Source: Fidelibacterota bacterium UBA2986
Lineage (GTDB): Bacteria; Fidelibacterota; Marinisomatia; Marinisomatales; AB-629-J13
Assembly: GCA_002346675.1 (NCBI GenBank)
Contig: DEAI01000031.1
Coordinates: forward strand, 1 to 16,820
Length of the DNA stretch: 16,820 bases
Reading direction: 5' to 3'
The notes beneath the pieces are model-generated. The model worked only from the letters and a program-made list of their open reading frames with translations, did not search any database and was not told the DNA's origin. Each line of letters opens with the position of its first letter. The first letter of the stretch is position 1. Positions 16,575 to 16,820 of the stretch are shown piece by piece. Both the position numbers and the translations under genes were made by a program.

Positions 16575-16791
16575 TTATACCAAACAAAAAAACAAATTAT
16601 ATTATAATTTATAGCAAATATAAAATTGTTTGTTACTATTATATAAATAAAGATAAATTTATAAGCTTTATTCTTCGCAAAAATATAATTCAGGTTCTTT
16701 ATCATCGCATATATTTGTAATTATTTTTGAAATGTATCTATTGTGAATTAGATATTGGAACGTGAATATAAGAAAAAGAATATGTGTCGTT
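16575..16791. other. AT-rich intergenic spacer, no gene seen
   Basis: This 217-nt stretch is very AT-rich and has no ORF with coding character. It contains an all-A/T perfect palindrome at 16594-16610 (AAATTATA, one T, TATAATTT) and a longer, imperfect AT-only pairing of ACAAATT with AATTGTTTGT. No GC-rich stem with a T-run is present, so the cysS terminator is not identified. The tRNA promoter must lie near the right end; TTGGAA (16755-16760) with a poor -10 (GAATAT, 16778-16783) is one weak candidate. Confidence 0.5.
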
Positions 16792-16820
16792 GCCGATGTA
16801 GCTCAGCTGGTAGAGCAGCT
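16792..16820 (+). tRNA. 5' part of a tRNA gene, possibly tRNA-Thr, cut by the window edge
   Basis: The sequence GCCGATG is the 5' acceptor strand, followed by TA at positions 8-9, the D-stem GCTC (16801-16804) pairing with GAGC (16813-16816), and a D-loop AGCTGGTA with the invariant GG. A26 and the first three anticodon-stem bases follow before the window ends. The anticodon is not in view. The GCCGATGTAGCTCAG start is one I associate with tRNA-Thr in Bacteroidetes-like genomes, but identity remains a guess. Confidence 0.85.

Noticed and set aside
16580..16640. Possible terminator hairpin after cysS
   Set aside because: The pairing is all A/T with mismatches and no clean T-run; it would be a very weak hairpin.
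1..16820. CRISPR array, insertion sequence, toxin-antitoxin or phage genes
   Set aside because: No spaced direct repeats, transposase motifs, terminal inverted repeats or small paired genes were seen; the region is densely packed with housekeeping genes.

Overview
The window is a low-GC bacterial segment in which every recognisable gene lies on the + strand. The first gene ends in a type IX secretion (T9SS, Por) sorting domain of the YPNPFNP type, which points to the Fibrobacteres-Chlorobi-Bacteroidetes superphylum. The combination of that tail with a tandem 'WNLVGLP ... GYW(L/I)R' repeat resembles what I associate with Marinimicrobia (SAR406) and related lineages such as Ignavibacteria and Calditrichota. 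The phylum call is an inference from protein style, not from a marker gene.

Layout. (1) 16-2952: a secreted 978-residue T9SS cargo protein with Asp-box (BNR-like) motifs, closed by a good intrinsic terminator at 2978-3011. (2) 3075-4927: a genome-maintenance block, yebC, ruvC and ruvA. (3) 4931-8163: a serine block, a DUF1015 protein followed by serA-like and serC genes. (4) 8231-9313: gcvT, the glycine-cleavage T protein. (5) 9339-13217: ftsK, a divergent LolA-like protein and a UPF0104/YbhN-type membrane protein. (6) 13210-14663: a GmhB/HisB-type HAD phosphatase and D-Ala-D-Ala ligase. (7) 14663-16574: a NusG paralogue of UpxY type and cysS. (8) 16575-16791: a very AT-rich spacer, then the 5' end of a tRNA gene cut by the window edge.

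From yebC to cysS, 14 genes run head to tail with gaps of 67 nt or less, and five consecutive junctions from ftsK to the NusG-like gene overlap. No convincing internal terminator is visible, so this may be one long transcription unit or a few nested ones. The gene content is mostly housekeeping: recombination, serine and one-carbon metabolism, chromosome segregation, envelope building and tRNA charging.

I see no CRISPR array, mobile element, phage module or defence island. The points most worth a second look are: the DUF1015 protein with a ParB/Srx-like DGHHR motif directly upstream of serA-serC, with no serB nearby; a SerA-like protein whose catalytic Glu position holds Tyr; a GmhB-like HAD phosphatase that has lost most zinc ligands; a lone UpxY-type NusG paralogue; and three consecutive non-ATG starts nested in upstream stop codons.
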